From: Lolliginicoccus lacisalsi
Lineage (GTDB): Bacteria > Actinomycetota > Actinomycetes > Mycobacteriales > Mycobacteriaceae
Reading direction: 5' to 3'
DNA: 64,000 nucleotides
Assembly (NCBI RefSeq): GCF_014841105.1
Contig: NZ_JACYWE010000010.1
Location: 1-64,000, forward strand
Shown here: in pieces, positions 30,000 through 38,601 of the stretch
Position numbering within the stretch: position 1 is the first letter of the stretch
How the letters are laid out: each line of letters opens with the position of its first letter
The notes under the pieces: model-generated
Seen by the model: the letters and a program-made list of their open reading frames with translations, nothing else
Told to the model about the DNA's origin: nothing
Database searches by the model: none
Program-made: the position numbers and the translations under genes

Positions 30000-31109
30000 A
30001 TGTCCTCGACGCTGCACCCCGCGACCTTAAAGACTCCGCGACCCGAGACGAGGGATACTGACGGGACACTGGACACTCCGGCCCTGGCATGGCCGACCGT
30101 GCTGGAGGCCCTTACCTCCCGCAGTGACCTGCCCGCGGAGGCGACCGCATGGGCGATGGACGAGATCATGTCGGACCGGGCGACCCCGGCGCAGATCGCG
30201 GCGTTCGGCGTGGCGATGAAGATGAAGGGCCCGACGTCTGTGGAACTGAGTGGACTCGCGTCGGGGATGCTCGCGCACGCGCGCCGGGTCGAGGACTGCA
30301 CCGACGCGGTCGACATCGTGGGCACGGGCGGTGACAAGTCGAACACGGTCAATATCTCGACGATGTCCGCGATCGTGGTGGCCGCCACCGGCATCAACGT
30401 GGTCAAGCATGGCAACCGGGCGGCATCGTCGCGCAGTGGCGGCGCCGACGTGCTGGAGGCGCTGGGCATCCGCATCAATCTCGGCCCGGAGGAAGTGGCT
30501 CGGAGCGTCCGGGAGGTGGGCATCGGTTTCTGCTTCGCACCGGTGTTCCACCCGGCCTACCGGTTCGCGGGCGCGCCGCGCCGCGAGATCGGGATCCCGA
30601 CCGTGTTCAACGTGCTGGGGCCCTTGACGAACCCTGCGCAGCCGCGTGCCGGGCTGGTGGGTTGCGCGTTCCCGGGCCTGCTGCCGGTGCTGGCGGGGGT
30701 ATTCGCGGACCGGGGGAGCTCAGTGCTGGTGGTGCGGGGCGATGACGGCCTCGATGAGATCACCACGACCACCACGACCACGATGCAGGTGGTCGTTGAT
30801 GGGACTGTGCGGCAGGAGAGCTTCGATCCGGCCCGTGTGGGCATCGAGCGCTCGCAGCCGGGCGACCTGACAGGCGGGGACGCCGAGGACAACGCGGAGA
30901 TCGCGCGGCGGATGCTCGCTGGCGAGAAGTCCGCGGTGCGCGATGCGGTGGTGCTGAACTCCGCTGCCGCGGTGGCGGCGTACAAGGGCGTGCGCGGGGA
31001 TGTGCACGAGGCGATCGGCGAGGCGATGCGGGAGGTCGAGGCGGCCATCGATGGTGGTGCGGCCGCGACGTTGCTGCATGCGTGGGCGGACTGGACCCAG
31101 CGGGCGTAG
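30000..31109 (+). CDS. trpD: Anthranilate phosphoribosyltransferase
   Basis: Second step of tryptophan synthesis. A protein of 369 residues with the PRPP-binding glycine-rich loop [44 protein letters not shown] (Lys-His-Gly-Asn-Arg motif), [36 protein letters not shown], and the metal motif [18 protein letters not shown] at 30000 is chosen; a longer frame upstream overlaps the previous gene. No other trp genes are near, as with Rv2192c. Confidence 0.96.
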   Translation: MSSTLHPATLKTPRPETRDTDGTLDTPALAWPTVLEALTSRSDLPAEATAWAMDEIMSDRATPAQIAAFGVAMKMKGPTSVELSGLASGMLAHARRVEDCTDAVDIVGTGGDKSNTVNISTMSAIVVAATGINVVKHGNRAASSRSGGADVLEALGIRINLGPEEVARSVREVGIGFCFAPVFHPAYRFAGAPRREIGIPTVFNVLGPLTNPAQPRAGLVGCAFPGLLPVLAGVFADRGSSVLVVRGDDGLDEITTTTTTTMQVVVDGTVRQESFDPARVGIERSQPGDLTGGDAEDNAEIARRMLAGEKSAVRDAVVLNSAAAVAAYKGVRGDVHEAIGEAMREVEAAIDGGAAATLLHAWADWTQRA

Positions 31110-31157
31110 CACGAGTGGACCGGGGCCCGGCGCGGCTAGTTGAGTGCGTTGGGGCTG

Positions 31158-31433
31158 TCAGTCCCCAAGGGAGAACGCAGCCTCGACATCGCTGCTCGCG
31201 TACTGCTTGAACGCGATCTGGGTGCTGCTCGACCGCACCCCGGGGATCTTGGTGATGCGCTCGGTGACAACATGCGCGATCTGCTCGTGGTCCCCGACCC
31301 GGAGGATCGCGATGAGATCGATGTCGCCCGCGCACGAGTAGACCTCGGAGACTCCAGGCAGGTCAGCGACGGCCTGCGCGGTCTCGGGAATGCTGTGCGG
31401 ATCGGTGTGGATCAGGACTATCGCGGTGATCAT
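31158..31433 (-). CDS. Stand-alone Lrp/AsnC ligand-binding (RAM) domain protein
   Basis: A protein of 91 residues made only of the RAM domain: MITAIVLIHTDPHSIPETAQAVADLPGVSEVYSCAGDIDLIAIL, then VTERITKIPGVRSSSTQIAFKQY. There is no DNA-binding helix-turn-helix. Such proteins form octamers, bind small effectors (often amino acids) and may associate with full-length Lrp proteins. Its ATG overlaps the stop of the upstream nuclease gene by 4 bp. It converges on trpD. Confidence 0.9.
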   Translation of the reverse strand: MITAIVLIHTDPHSIPETAQAVADLPGVSEVYSCAGDIDLIAILRVGDHEQIAHVVTERITKIPGVRSSSTQIAFKQYASSDVEAAFSLGD

Positions 31434-33199
31434 GCTGTGAGGGTATCCGTTCGGCGATCCGGGCGGAGCAGCTGGTCGCGGCGCGCGCCGGTGCGTGCCT
31501 GCTGGCACCAGTCGGCGTGCTGGGCGGCCCCGCGCGCGGGCTGATGGAACCCGTGGCTCGTTGTGACTATGCGGGTGCCTGGAGTGTCGAGCCAGGCGAG
31601 GAGGAGCGCGATCTCCTCGGGATGGGTTCCTTCGAGCGGCTCCTCATTGGGAATCGTGGTCTCGGCTGCTGCCTGAAGGTGCTCGGCGACGAGTAGGGGC
31701 GAGGTGCCCTGGCGCGCGACGCCAGCCGCGGCCAGGCGGCCGCGCCGGATGACCACGATCTCCCAGCCGCGTTGCCCGTCGGGGCGCCCGACAACCATCT
31801 CATCGATGCGGATCAGCGAGGCAAGGCGCTGGCTGCGGTGCAATGCCAGGCCGAGGTTGGCCGCGCGGTCGCGCAGGCGTGCCGCGGTCTCGAACTTCTC
31901 GGCGGCGGCGAGTTGCTCGAGCTGCTGGCGCAGCTCGTCGAGGACGGTGTTGTCGTGCCCGGCGATGGTGGCGCGCGCATGGTCGGTGATCTCTGCGTAG
32001 CCGGACGCGACGAGGCTCCCGTGCCTGGAGGCGGCGCACGGCGAGGCGCTGGTGGTGCCGCAGTCGGCGGGGTGGATGGCTGTGGCGCCGAGTCGTGCGC
32101 GGCAGGTGCGGAGCCCGAGCCCGGTCGCGAGGGCCTCGGCTGCTTCCTGGGCATTGGCGCGGCTCGAGAATGGGCCGATGGAGGGCACGCGAGCGGTGCG
32201 GGCGACCACGAGGCGGGGGAACGCCTCGTCAGTGAGGCTGATCCACCAGGCACGCCGGGGGCTCGTGGACCGGCGATTGTAGGGCGGACTCGTGGCGGCG
32301 AGCAGGCGCAGCTCGCGGACCCCGGCCTCGATGGTGTGCGAGCAGGGGATGTGGTCGACCCGCGTGGCGAGCGCGATCATCTCGCGCATCGCGGTCCGTT
32401 TCTCGGATCCGGTGAAGTAGCTGCGCACGCGCTTGCGCAGGTTGCTCGATGTCCCGATGTAGAGGGGCTCGTCGGATGGTCCGCGAAAGATGTAGACGCC
32501 GGGCCCGTCCGGCAGGTCATCGGCGAGGGTTCGCTTCGCGCGCACGGTGCTCGGGACGCGCGGGTAGTACTGCTCGAGCTCGTCGAGTGTCTGCACGCCC
32601 TGGTTGCCGACGCGCTCGAGCAGGGCGTGGAAGACGTCAACAGTGGCGCGGGCGTCGTCGAGCGCGCGGTGCGTGGGCGAGTTGGGCACATTGAAGTGCG
32701 CGGCGAGCGCGGAGAGCTTGGCCGATGGGGCTCCCCCCCGGTCGAGGATGCGGCGGGCGAGGACCACCGTGCAGAGCGCCCGGGGGAATGGCCAGTCGAA
32801 CGAGAGGCGTGCGGCGGCGGCGCGGAGGAAGCCAGTATCGAAGCGGGCGTTGTGCGCGACGAGGACGCAGCCGCGGGCGAACTCGAGGAACGCGGGGAGC
32901 ACCTCGCTGATGGGGGGCGCCTCGCGCACCATGGCAGTGGTGATGCCGGTGAGCTCGATGATGTAGGGCGGTATCTCCCGCTGGGGATTGACGAGGGTGG
33001 CGAACTCGCCGATGCGTGCGCCGCCGCGCACCTTGACCGCACCGATCTCGGTGATGGAGTCGTTCTCGGGGCTGCCACCGGTTGTCTCGAGGTCCACGAT
33101 GACAAAAGTGGTGTCGCGCAGTGTGTCCTCGAGCTCGGGGAGGCTCATCTGGCCTGGTGGCAAGGTCGGTGGGGTGGGCACGCCGGACAGCGTAGTCAC
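31430..33199 (-). CDS. DnaQ-like exonuclease fused to UvrC-like GIY-YIG domain
   Basis: A protein of 589 residues with two nuclease modules. The N-terminal part (about 15-210) is a DEDDh exonuclease: VIVDLETTGG (Exo I), VAHNARFDTGFL (Exo II), HRALDDARAT (Exo III). The central part (about 245-330) is a GIY-YIG domain: GPGVYIFRGPSDEPLYIGTSSNLRKRVRSYF. A UVR-like helix pair (LRQQLEQLAAAEKFETAARLRDRA) follows. Same build as Rv2191; bacterial relatives act like Cho/UvrC in repair, but its exact job is unclear. The start is GTG 33199 (VTTLSGVPTPP); the C-terminus overlaps the RAM-domain gene by 4 bp. Confidence 0.92.
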   Translation of the reverse strand: MTTLSGVPTPPTLPPGQMSLPELEDTLRDTTFVIVDLETTGGSPENDSITEIGAVKVRGGARIGEFATLVNPQREIPPYIIELTGITTAMVREAPPISEVLPAFLEFARGCVLVAHNARFDTGFLRAAAARLSFDWPFPRALCTVVLARRILDRGGAPSAKLSALAAHFNVPNSPTHRALDDARATVDVFHALLERVGNQGVQTLDELEQYYPRVPSTVRAKRTLADDLPDGPGVYIFRGPSDEPLYIGTSSNLRKRVRSYFTGSEKRTAMREMIALATRVDHIPCSHTIEAGVRELRLLAATSPPYNRRSTSPRRAWWISLTDEAFPRLVVARTARVPSIGPFSSRANAQEAAEALATGLGLRTCRARLGATAIHPADCGTTSASPCAASRHGSLVASGYAEITDHARATIAGHDNTVLDELRQQLEQLAAAEKFETAARLRDRAANLGLALHRSQRLASLIRIDEMVVGRPDGQRGWEIVVIRRGRLAAAGVARQGTSPLLVAEHLQAAAETTIPNEEPLEGTHPEEIALLLAWLDTPGTRIVTTSHGFHQPARGAAQHADWCQQARTGARRDQLLRPDRRTDTLTA

Positions 33200-33662
33200 A
33201 GGGTCCGACAGTCCTGTCGAGGGGCGGGGGAGACCGCGCGACGCGCCGGGACGCCAAGTGAGAGAAGGCCCACAGGTTTTTCTCAGTGTGCGTGGCATCT
33301 CGCTGGATCCGGCTTGCCCAGAAAGGCAAGGTTCGCTATGCGATCACGTGCTAGCGCCCTGTTGCCAGCCATTTTAGTTGTTGGCCAGGGCATTCATCCC
33401 ATGATTCACCTGCAGTGGGGCAGGTTAAGAGGGACCTTGGGGACACTGGCGCCCGATGCGGGCTCACTGGCGGGGGCGACGCGGCCGGCAATCGCGCTGA
33501 CCGTGGGTTATGCGCGAAATCAGCGGCGTGGCAAGCGTTACCAGAAGCGAGTGTGATCTATACCACAAGGGCGGATCGCCGTGGAGGTCGTGGACGAAGC
33601 CGAGTCCATTTCGTAATCTTTTCGAGACACAGCGGAGTCCTGCCGACCCGACCGGGATGGCG
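33200..33662. other. Intergenic region upstream of the riboswitch
   Basis: About 460 bp between the nuclease start and the riboswitch, less GC-rich than the genes. It must contain the promoters of both divergent transcripts. No frame with gene-like character and no repeat of the palindrome family was found. A leader promoter could lie around 33590-33630 (TTTCGTAATCTTTTCGAG), but no firm -10 or -35 is claimed. Confidence 0.5.
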
Positions 33663-33813
33663 CCGCTCTCAACACCGCTTAATCGCGTGGCACCCGACCG
33701 CCACGCGAACCGGGGAACCACCGTTACGTGGGGTGAATCCCACGCTGGACAGCGATCCCGCGTGGGTAGGGCAATCTTCCAGGCCCGAACCCGTCAGCTA
33801 ACTCGGTCAGCGG
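33663..33813 (+). ncRNA. c-di-AMP riboswitch (ydaO-yuaA class)
   Basis: The leader of the NlpC/P60 gene carries the conserved blocks of the ydaO class in order: CGCTTAATC (33676-33684), GAACCGGGGAACCAC (33707-33721), GGGGTGAATCCCA (33729-33741), GTAGGGCAA, and GCCCGAACCCGTCAGCTAACTCGG (33783-33806). P1 can form from CCGCT (33663-33667) and AGCGG (33809-33813). In actinobacteria this class controls cell-wall hydrolase genes and is normally an off-switch when c-di-AMP binds. The start codon lies 29 nt after P1. Confidence 0.9.
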
Positions 33814-33841
33814 AACCAGGAAGAAACGGAGAACCATCACT

Positions 33842-34447
33842 ATGGCCACCACGTCGCTCAAGCGGACCGTTCGAAACGCAGTCGCCGCCGGAGTACTTTC
33901 CGCCGGAGTCATCGCGATTCCCGCCGCGCCCGCCATGGCAGCGCCCGTGACCATCCCCGGCATCGGCACCTTCGACGTCCCGGACCACCTCGCGATCCCC
34001 ACCAACTTCGAAGTCCCGGTCATCGAGGTCCCGCAGATCCCGAACCTCCCGCAGATCCAGGCCCCGAACTTCGCGCCGCAGCACATCGCTGCCCCGTTCT
34101 CGCGTGGCAACCAGGTCGCTGACATCGCGCTGACCAAGGTTGGCTCCCCCTACGTGTGGGGCGCGAGCGGGCCGAACGCCTTTGACTGCTCCGGGCTCGT
34201 CCAGTGGGCGCACAGCCAGGCCGGCATCAACGTGCCGCGCACCAGCCAGCAGCAGGTCAGCGCCGGCATTCCCGTCGCCTACAACGACCTGCAGCGCGGC
34301 GACGTCATCGGCTTCTACGGAGGCGCCTCGCACGTGGGCATCTACATCGGCAACGGCCAGGTCGTGCACGCGCTGAACTCCTCGTCGCCCGTCCGCGTCG
34401 ATCCCGTCAGCATGATGCCGTTCCACAGCGCGCGTCGCTACGCGTGA
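33842..34447 (+). CDS. Secreted NlpC/P60 peptidoglycan endopeptidase
   Basis: A protein of 201 residues with a Sec signal peptide (about residues 1-35, ending APAMAA), a low-complexity linker (VIEVPQIPNLPQIQAPNFAPQ) and a C-terminal NlpC/P60 domain. The catalytic Cys is in FDCSGLVQWAH, the first His in ASHVGIYIG and the polar third residue near QVVHAL. Such enzymes cut D-Glu-mDAP links in wall peptides. It is controlled by the c-di-AMP riboswitch in its leader and ends at its own terminator. It is a paralogue of the gene at 34622: both share PYVWGA(S/T)GP and VPRTSQQQ. Confidence 0.95.
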   Translation: MATTSLKRTVRNAVAAGVLSAGVIAIPAAPAMAAPVTIPGIGTFDVPDHLAIPTNFEVPVIEVPQIPNLPQIQAPNFAPQHIAAPFSRGNQVADIALTKVGSPYVWGASGPNAFDCSGLVQWAHSQAGINVPRTSQQQVSAGIPVAYNDLQRGDVIGFYGGASHVGIYIGNGQVVHALNSSSPVRVDPVSMMPFHSARRYA

Positions 34448-34474
34448 TCCCTAGCTAGCGCAGGGAACCACCGC

Positions 34475-34505
34475 GATGGGCGGGAGCCACGGCTCCCGCC
34501 CATTA
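34475..34505 (+). terminator. Terminator after the first NlpC/P60 gene
   Basis: ATGGGCGGGAGCC (34475-34487) and GGCTCCCGCCCAT (34491-34503) form a perfect 13-bp stem with a 3-nt loop and a weak T content after it. Confidence 0.8.
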
Positions 34506-34621
34506 GCGCGCGTGGTGGACGAATGGACACCACGCGAGCAGGATCGTAATCTCATCGAGATGCAACGGGGGAGGCGCGCGCGATCCGCGCGCGAGCACAT
34601 CCGTCCAGGAGCTTAGGAGCG

Positions 34622-35671
34622 ATGCTGGTGATCGCAGGTTCACGCCGTGCGTTGATCACGATGGTGCTAGCTGCGCTTGTCCTTGCTGGGCCTATCGGCC
34701 TGCCCAGCATGACCCCGGCGAGCGCGGATCCTGTCATCACCGATTCCACCGATGCCTTGAACCGACTGTCGGAGCTCAGCCGCGCGGCCACCAAGGCCAA
34801 TGACGAGGTGCTCGCCGCGGAGGAGGAGCTCGCGCGCCTCCAGGAAGAGCTCGCCGCGGCCGAAGCCCGCCAGGAGGGCAATCTCCGCACGGAGGCCGAG
34901 GCCAGCAGCCGGATCGAGGTGCTGCAAGTCCTCGTCGACGCGCATGCCCGGGCGAACTACCGGGGCACCAGGGTCGATCCCATCTATGCGCTCCTCACCA
35001 GTGACTCGCCGCAAGGCGTCATTACCCGGATGTCCGCGCTCGATGTCATCACGCGTGACACCGGCGAGCGGGTCAAGGACTTCCAGTCGGCGCGCGAGAG
35101 CTTCAAGCGTGCCGCCGCGAATGCTGCGACCACCGCGGAGCAGCTCCGTGAGCTCACCGTCGCTGCCGCTGCCCACCGCGACGAGGTCGAGCGGCACCGC
35201 GCGAGCCTCGAGCAGCAGATCGCCGAGATCAAGGCGCTCTACGAGAGCCTCAGCGCCGAGGAGCGGGCCGAGTGGGCAGGCTCGATCATGCCCCAGGGCT
35301 TCGATACGGGCGCGGTCCGTGGATCCGGGACCGGCGCGGCAATCGTGCAGGCCGCCCTGACGCGCCTGGGCCGGCCGTACGTGTGGGGCGCCACCGGCCC
35401 GGAGGAGTTCGACTGCTCCGGGCTCGTCATGTGGGCTCACCACCAGGCGGGACGTTCCGTTCCCCGCACAAGCCAGCAGCAAGCGGTTGGCGGCATGCCC
35501 GTTTCCCCCTCGGAGGCCCAACCGGGTGACGTCATCACCTATTACTCGGATGCCTCGCACGTCGGTCTCTACATCGGCGACGGCCAGATCGTGCACGCTT
35601 CGACCTTCGGGGTCCCGGTCAAGGTCGATACGGTCAACAACGCGCCGATCCACTCGATCCGCCGGTACTAG
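34622..35671 (+). CDS. Secreted NlpC/P60 hydrolase with N-terminal coiled coil (RipD/Rv2190c-like)
   Basis: A protein of 349 residues: signal peptide (about 1-35, ending PASA), a long Ala/Glu-rich coiled coil (about 40-220; EVLAAEEELARLQEELAAAEARQEG and later HRASLEQQIAEIKALYESL), then an NlpC/P60 domain (about 235-349) with catalytic Cys in FDCSGLVMWAH and His in ASHVGLYIG. The coiled coil probably acts as a self-inhibitory or docking arm, as in Rv2190c/RipA-type enzymes. ATG 34622 has AGGAG a few bases upstream. It follows its paralogue in tandem, separated by a terminator, so it has its own promoter. Confidence 0.94.
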   Translation: MLVIAGSRRALITMVLAALVLAGPIGLPSMTPASADPVITDSTDALNRLSELSRAATKANDEVLAAEEELARLQEELAAAEARQEGNLRTEAEASSRIEVLQVLVDAHARANYRGTRVDPIYALLTSDSPQGVITRMSALDVITRDTGERVKDFQSARESFKRAAANAATTAEQLRELTVAAAAHRDEVERHRASLEQQIAEIKALYESLSAEERAEWAGSIMPQGFDTGAVRGSGTGAAIVQAALTRLGRPYVWGATGPEEFDCSGLVMWAHHQAGRSVPRTSQQQAVGGMPVSPSEAQPGDVITYYSDASHVGLYIGDGQIVHASTFGVPVKVDTVNNAPIHSIRRY

Positions 35672-35702
35672 CAGCAGGCAGCCGCGATCGGGCTGCCCGC
35701 GA

Positions 35703-35708
35703 TAGCCT
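35703..35708 (+). promoter_or_regulatory. -10 element, probably leaderless
   Basis: TAGCCT is followed by 6 nt and the GTG at 35715. Just before it, GGCAGCC (35677-35683) and GGCTGCC (35691-35697) can form a small hairpin that may end the previous transcript. Confidence 0.45.
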
Positions 35709-35714
35709 GGGCAC

Positions 35715-37121
35715 GTGCCTTGCCCGCGGCCGACGACCAGCCGCCCGCGCCCGGCGTCCCCATGGTCGGGAACCCGGGGCGCCCCTTCATCGAGATCCGG
35801 GGTGCTCGCTGCCCTGCTCCTGCTTGCCGTGATAGCCCTGCCAGCCTGCGCGGGCACCAGGGACACGGCGGGCACCGGCGATCCGAGCGGCGCCGGACCT
35901 ACTGCCCCGGGCCGGACCGCCGCCGGAGCATCCAGCTTCGATGAGCAACGGCGGGATGCCGCCCAGGAGCTTCTCGACCGCTTCGCGCGTGCCCAGCTCG
36001 CAGGCGACACCGTCCGAACGAGCGGCATGATCCACCCCAGCGCGCCGCAGGCATTCCGGGCCTTTCACCTCGAGCGGGCCCGCAACCTCGCGGCATCCGA
36101 TCTCGACGAGTGGACCTACGCCGTCACCGATGGCCCCGAGGCATTCGTCGCCACCGAGGACGTGGAGGAACAGGGAGTCCGTGATGCCTGGGCTCCCGAG
36201 ATCAGGCTCAGGTACAGCAACGGCGGAGAGGAGCCAGGGGTCGACAGGCCCAGCGACATGAGCCTGGTGCTCGATGGCACGCAATGGTTGATCGGCGGAG
36301 CTCGGGAACCGGATCCCGCGACCTGGTCGCGAGTGCCCTGGGACCATGGGCCAACGGTCGAGCGGGAATCGCAGGATGGTGCCCTCGTGATCGCGCATCC
36401 CGGGGACGAAGCGCTCGCCCTCGAGGTGGTCGAGCTGCTGCCGGAAGCCGCCGCCGCAGTCACGCGGCGCTGGCCCCAGCCGGGGGAGAATAGGCCGATC
36501 ATCGTCGAGATCGCCAGCAGCGACGATGAATTCAAGGCCCTCACCGGAGGCGGGCTGGCAGCGCACGAGGGCACCGCTCCCCGATCGGGAACCGCCGTGG
36601 TCGCGGCGGCGATAGCCAACCCGGTTGCTTCCCCATCCCCAGGGTCAGGGCAGCGCATCATAATTGCTGGCCAGGCATACGCGGGACTCAACAGGGAGGG
36701 CCAGCTCGCCGCGCTGAGCCATGAGATCGCGCATGTGCTCACCCGCTCCCAAAGCCCCATGCCGTTGTGGCTCGTCGAGGGAATCGCTGAGCTCGCTGCC
36801 AAAGGGGACCGCTATCCGGAGCCTCGCAGCGACGCCACACACGTGATGGACCTCGTCGAGCGGTACGGGCCTCCCGACAGCCTGCCGCGCGATGATCACT
36901 TCACCGGGGGCGGCCCCGCATCGCTCCTCGCCTACGAGCTCGCCTGGACATTCGTCGCCTACCTCTCCGCGACCCACGGGGATGCCACCGTGATCGAGGC
37001 CTATCGGATGGCAGACGCCGAGGGCGGCGGCACGCAGGAGTTCTCCCGCGCCCTCGAGGACACAGCCGAGGTCACCCTGCCCGAGGCCGTCGAGGGGTGG
37101 GGGCGCTGGCTCGTGCGCTAG
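35715..37121 (+). CDS. Putative lipoprotein with zincin-like HEXXH motif
   Basis: A protein of 468 residues. An N-terminal hydrophobic segment (VLAALLLLAVIALPAC) ends in a lipobox, so it is probably a surface lipoprotein. A Ser/Gly/Thr-rich linker follows. The middle part (about 60-200) resembles an NTF2-like or sensor region. The C-terminal part has ALSHEIAHVLTR, a HEXXH zinc site, and MPLWLVEGIAELAA about 20 residues later, which offers the third ligand Glu. This resembles gluzincin 'peptidase MA-like' proteins. The start is uncertain: GTG at 35715 fits the -10 spacing, but 30 residues before the helix is long. It lies between an NlpC hydrolase and pimB', suggesting an envelope role. Confidence 0.8.
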   Translation: MPCPRPTTSRPRPASPWSGTRGAPSSRSGVLAALLLLAVIALPACAGTRDTAGTGDPSGAGPTAPGRTAAGASSFDEQRRDAAQELLDRFARAQLAGDTVRTSGMIHPSAPQAFRAFHLERARNLAASDLDEWTYAVTDGPEAFVATEDVEEQGVRDAWAPEIRLRYSNGGEEPGVDRPSDMSLVLDGTQWLIGGAREPDPATWSRVPWDHGPTVERESQDGALVIAHPGDEALALEVVELLPEAAAAVTRRWPQPGENRPIIVEIASSDDEFKALTGGGLAAHEGTAPRSGTAVVAAAIANPVASPSPGSGQRIIIAGQAYAGLNREGQLAALSHEIAHVLTRSQSPMPLWLVEGIAELAAKGDRYPEPRSDATHVMDLVERYGPPDSLPRDDHFTGGGPASLLAYELAWTFVAYLSATHGDATVIEAYRMADAEGGGTQEFSRALEDTAEVTLPEAVEGWGRWLVR

Positions 37122-37187
37122 CGCGGCCCTGGCAACGGTGGCGCTGCGAAGCCCGCGCCTTGTCCTGTGGGGCGCCCGCAATGCGCA

Positions 37188-37193
37188 TACGGT
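37188..37193 (+). promoter_or_regulatory. -10 element for pimB', probably leaderless
   Basis: TACGGT is followed by 7 nt and the ATG at 37201, with no ribosome site in the gap. Confidence 0.45.
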
Positions 37194-37200
37194 ATGAAGC

Positions 37201-38346
37201 ATGCGTCGCACGTTGCTCGTCACCAATGACTTCCCGCCGCGGCCGGGGGGCATCCAGTCCTATATCCATACCTTGGCCTCGCTCCTTCCGCCCGACGACC
37301 TGGTGGTGTACGCGCCCCGCTGGCGGGAGGACTCGCACACGCGGTTCGACGCGCAGCAACCGTTCGAGGTGGTGCGGCACCCCACGACGCTAATGGTGCC
37401 CTCGCCCGATGTGCTGCGCCGCTCCCGGGAGCTGGTGCGCGCCCACGACTGCTCGGCCGTGTGGTTCGGTGCCGCGGCACCCCTGGCGCTGCTCGCACCG
37501 ATGCTGCGGCGGGCTGGCATCGAGCGGGCCGTCGCGTGCACGCACGGGCATGAGGTGGGCTGGTCGATGGTGCCGATGGCACGGCAGGCATTGCGCATGA
37601 TCGGCGATTCCACCGATGTCGTGACCTATGTGAGCCGGTACACGCGGGGCCGCTTCGCCTCGGCGTTCGGCCCGGACGCGGCGCTCGAGCATCTGCCGCC
37701 CGGCGTGGACACGGATGTCTTCCGCCCGGACGAGGTCGCGCGCGCGGAGATGAGGGCGCGCTATCGGCTCGGCGACCGCCCGGTTATCGTGTGCCTCTCG
37801 CGCCTGGTTCCCCGCAAGGGGCAGGACATGCTGATCCGTGCCTTGCCGGGGATCCAGCGCCGTGTTCCCGGAACTGCCCTCGTCATCGTGGGCGGCGGCC
37901 CATACGGGGACCGGTTGCGCGCCCTCGCGCGGGAGCACGAGGTGGCCGACGACGTCATCTTCACCGGGACAGTGCCCGCGGCGGAGCTTGCCCCCCACCA
38001 TGCCATGGCCGATGTGTTCGCGATGCCGTGCCGCACGCGGGGCGCTGGCCTCGATGTAGAGGGGCTCGGGATCGTCTTCCTGGAGGCCTCGGCGTCGGGC
38101 GTACCCGTGGTCGCGGGCAGGTCGGGCGGCGCCCCGGAGACGGTGGTCGATCACGAGACCGGTCACGTGGTGGATGGCCGGTCGATCAGCGAGATCACCG
38201 ATGCGATCACCGAGGTGCTGGCGGATCCCGATCGCGCGCGCTCGATGGGGCGCGCGGGGCGCGAATGGGTCACCGAGAACTGGCAGTGGCAGACGATGGC
38301 CGAGCGGCTGCGCGGCTTCCTCGACGGTACCGGGGTGCGCGCCTAG
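37201..38346 (+). CDS. pimB': GDP-mannose-dependent phosphatidylinositol monomannoside mannosyltransferase
   Basis: GT4 enzyme that adds the second mannose to phosphatidylinositol mannosides, precursors of lipomannan and lipoarabinomannan. A protein of 381 residues with LLVTNDFPPRPGGIQSYIHTLA at the N-terminus, ACTHGHEVGWSM, VCLSRLVPRKGQDMLIRALP, and the donor-site motif GLGIVFLEASASGVPVVAGRSGGAPETV. It matches Rv2188c. MptA, encoded later in the window, acts further along the same pathway. Convergent with fadD15; a palindromic element lies between. Confidence 0.94.
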   Translation: MRRTLLVTNDFPPRPGGIQSYIHTLASLLPPDDLVVYAPRWREDSHTRFDAQQPFEVVRHPTTLMVPSPDVLRRSRELVRAHDCSAVWFGAAAPLALLAPMLRRAGIERAVACTHGHEVGWSMVPMARQALRMIGDSTDVVTYVSRYTRGRFASAFGPDAALEHLPPGVDTDVFRPDEVARAEMRARYRLGDRPVIVCLSRLVPRKGQDMLIRALPGIQRRVPGTALVIVGGGPYGDRLRALAREHEVADDVIFTGTVPAAELAPHHAMADVFAMPCRTRGAGLDVEGLGIVFLEASASGVPVVAGRSGGAPETVVDHETGHVVDGRSISEITDAITEVLADPDRARSMGRAGREWVTENWQWQTMAERLRGFLDGTGVRA

Positions 38347-38407
38347 AGCGGGGCGCTGTCGGCGGGCCGCGCCGGGGGCGGCACGCCGCGCTCGCCGCGC
38401 TTGCCGC

Positions 38408-38480
38408 CAAACGCGATAGAAACCACGGATATCCCACCGCATTTTCTATCGCGTTTGGCCGTTTCCGGTGCTTTTGCCGC
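38408..38480 (+). repeat. 50-bp palindromic element with conserved tail (copy 5)
   Basis: CAAACGCGATAGAA (38408-38421), a 22-bp core, and TTCTATCGCGTTTG (38444-38457) form a perfect 14-bp inverted repeat. The tail 38458-38480 ends GTTTCCGGTGCTTTTGCCGC, identical over 20 nt to copy 3. It lies between the 3' ends of pimB' and fadD15. Confidence 0.88.
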
Positions 38481-38530
38481 GCCGCCCGCGCGCCGCCCGC
38501 GCCCCGCCCGCGCCGCCCGCCCCGCGGGCC
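38481..38530. repeat. GCCGCCCGCGC low-complexity stretch
   Basis: Irregular repeats of CGCCGCCCG/CGCCCCGCCCG follow directly on the palindrome tail, the same arrangement as beside copies 2 and 3. Confidence 0.7.
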
Positions 38531-38554
38531 CCACAGCAGGCGGGAGAAACGAAA

Positions 38555-38583
38555 GTGGCCCGCCGCGATGAGCGGCGGGCCAC
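38555..38583 (-). terminator. Intrinsic terminator of fadD15
   Basis: GTGGCCCGCCGC (38555-38566) pairs perfectly with GCGGCGGGCCAC (38572-38583) around 5 nt; on the minus strand TTTCGTTTCT follows. It lies 18 bp after the stop. Confidence 0.9.
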
Positions 38584-38601
38584 ATCCTCGAAGGCCAGGT
38601 C

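Noticed and set aside
31772-33556. 594-codon plus-strand frame over the DnaQ/UvrC-like gene
   Set aside because: It is a shadow of the minus-strand gene, with Gly/Val/Asp/Arg-rich noise. The minus-strand frame has complete nuclease motifs.
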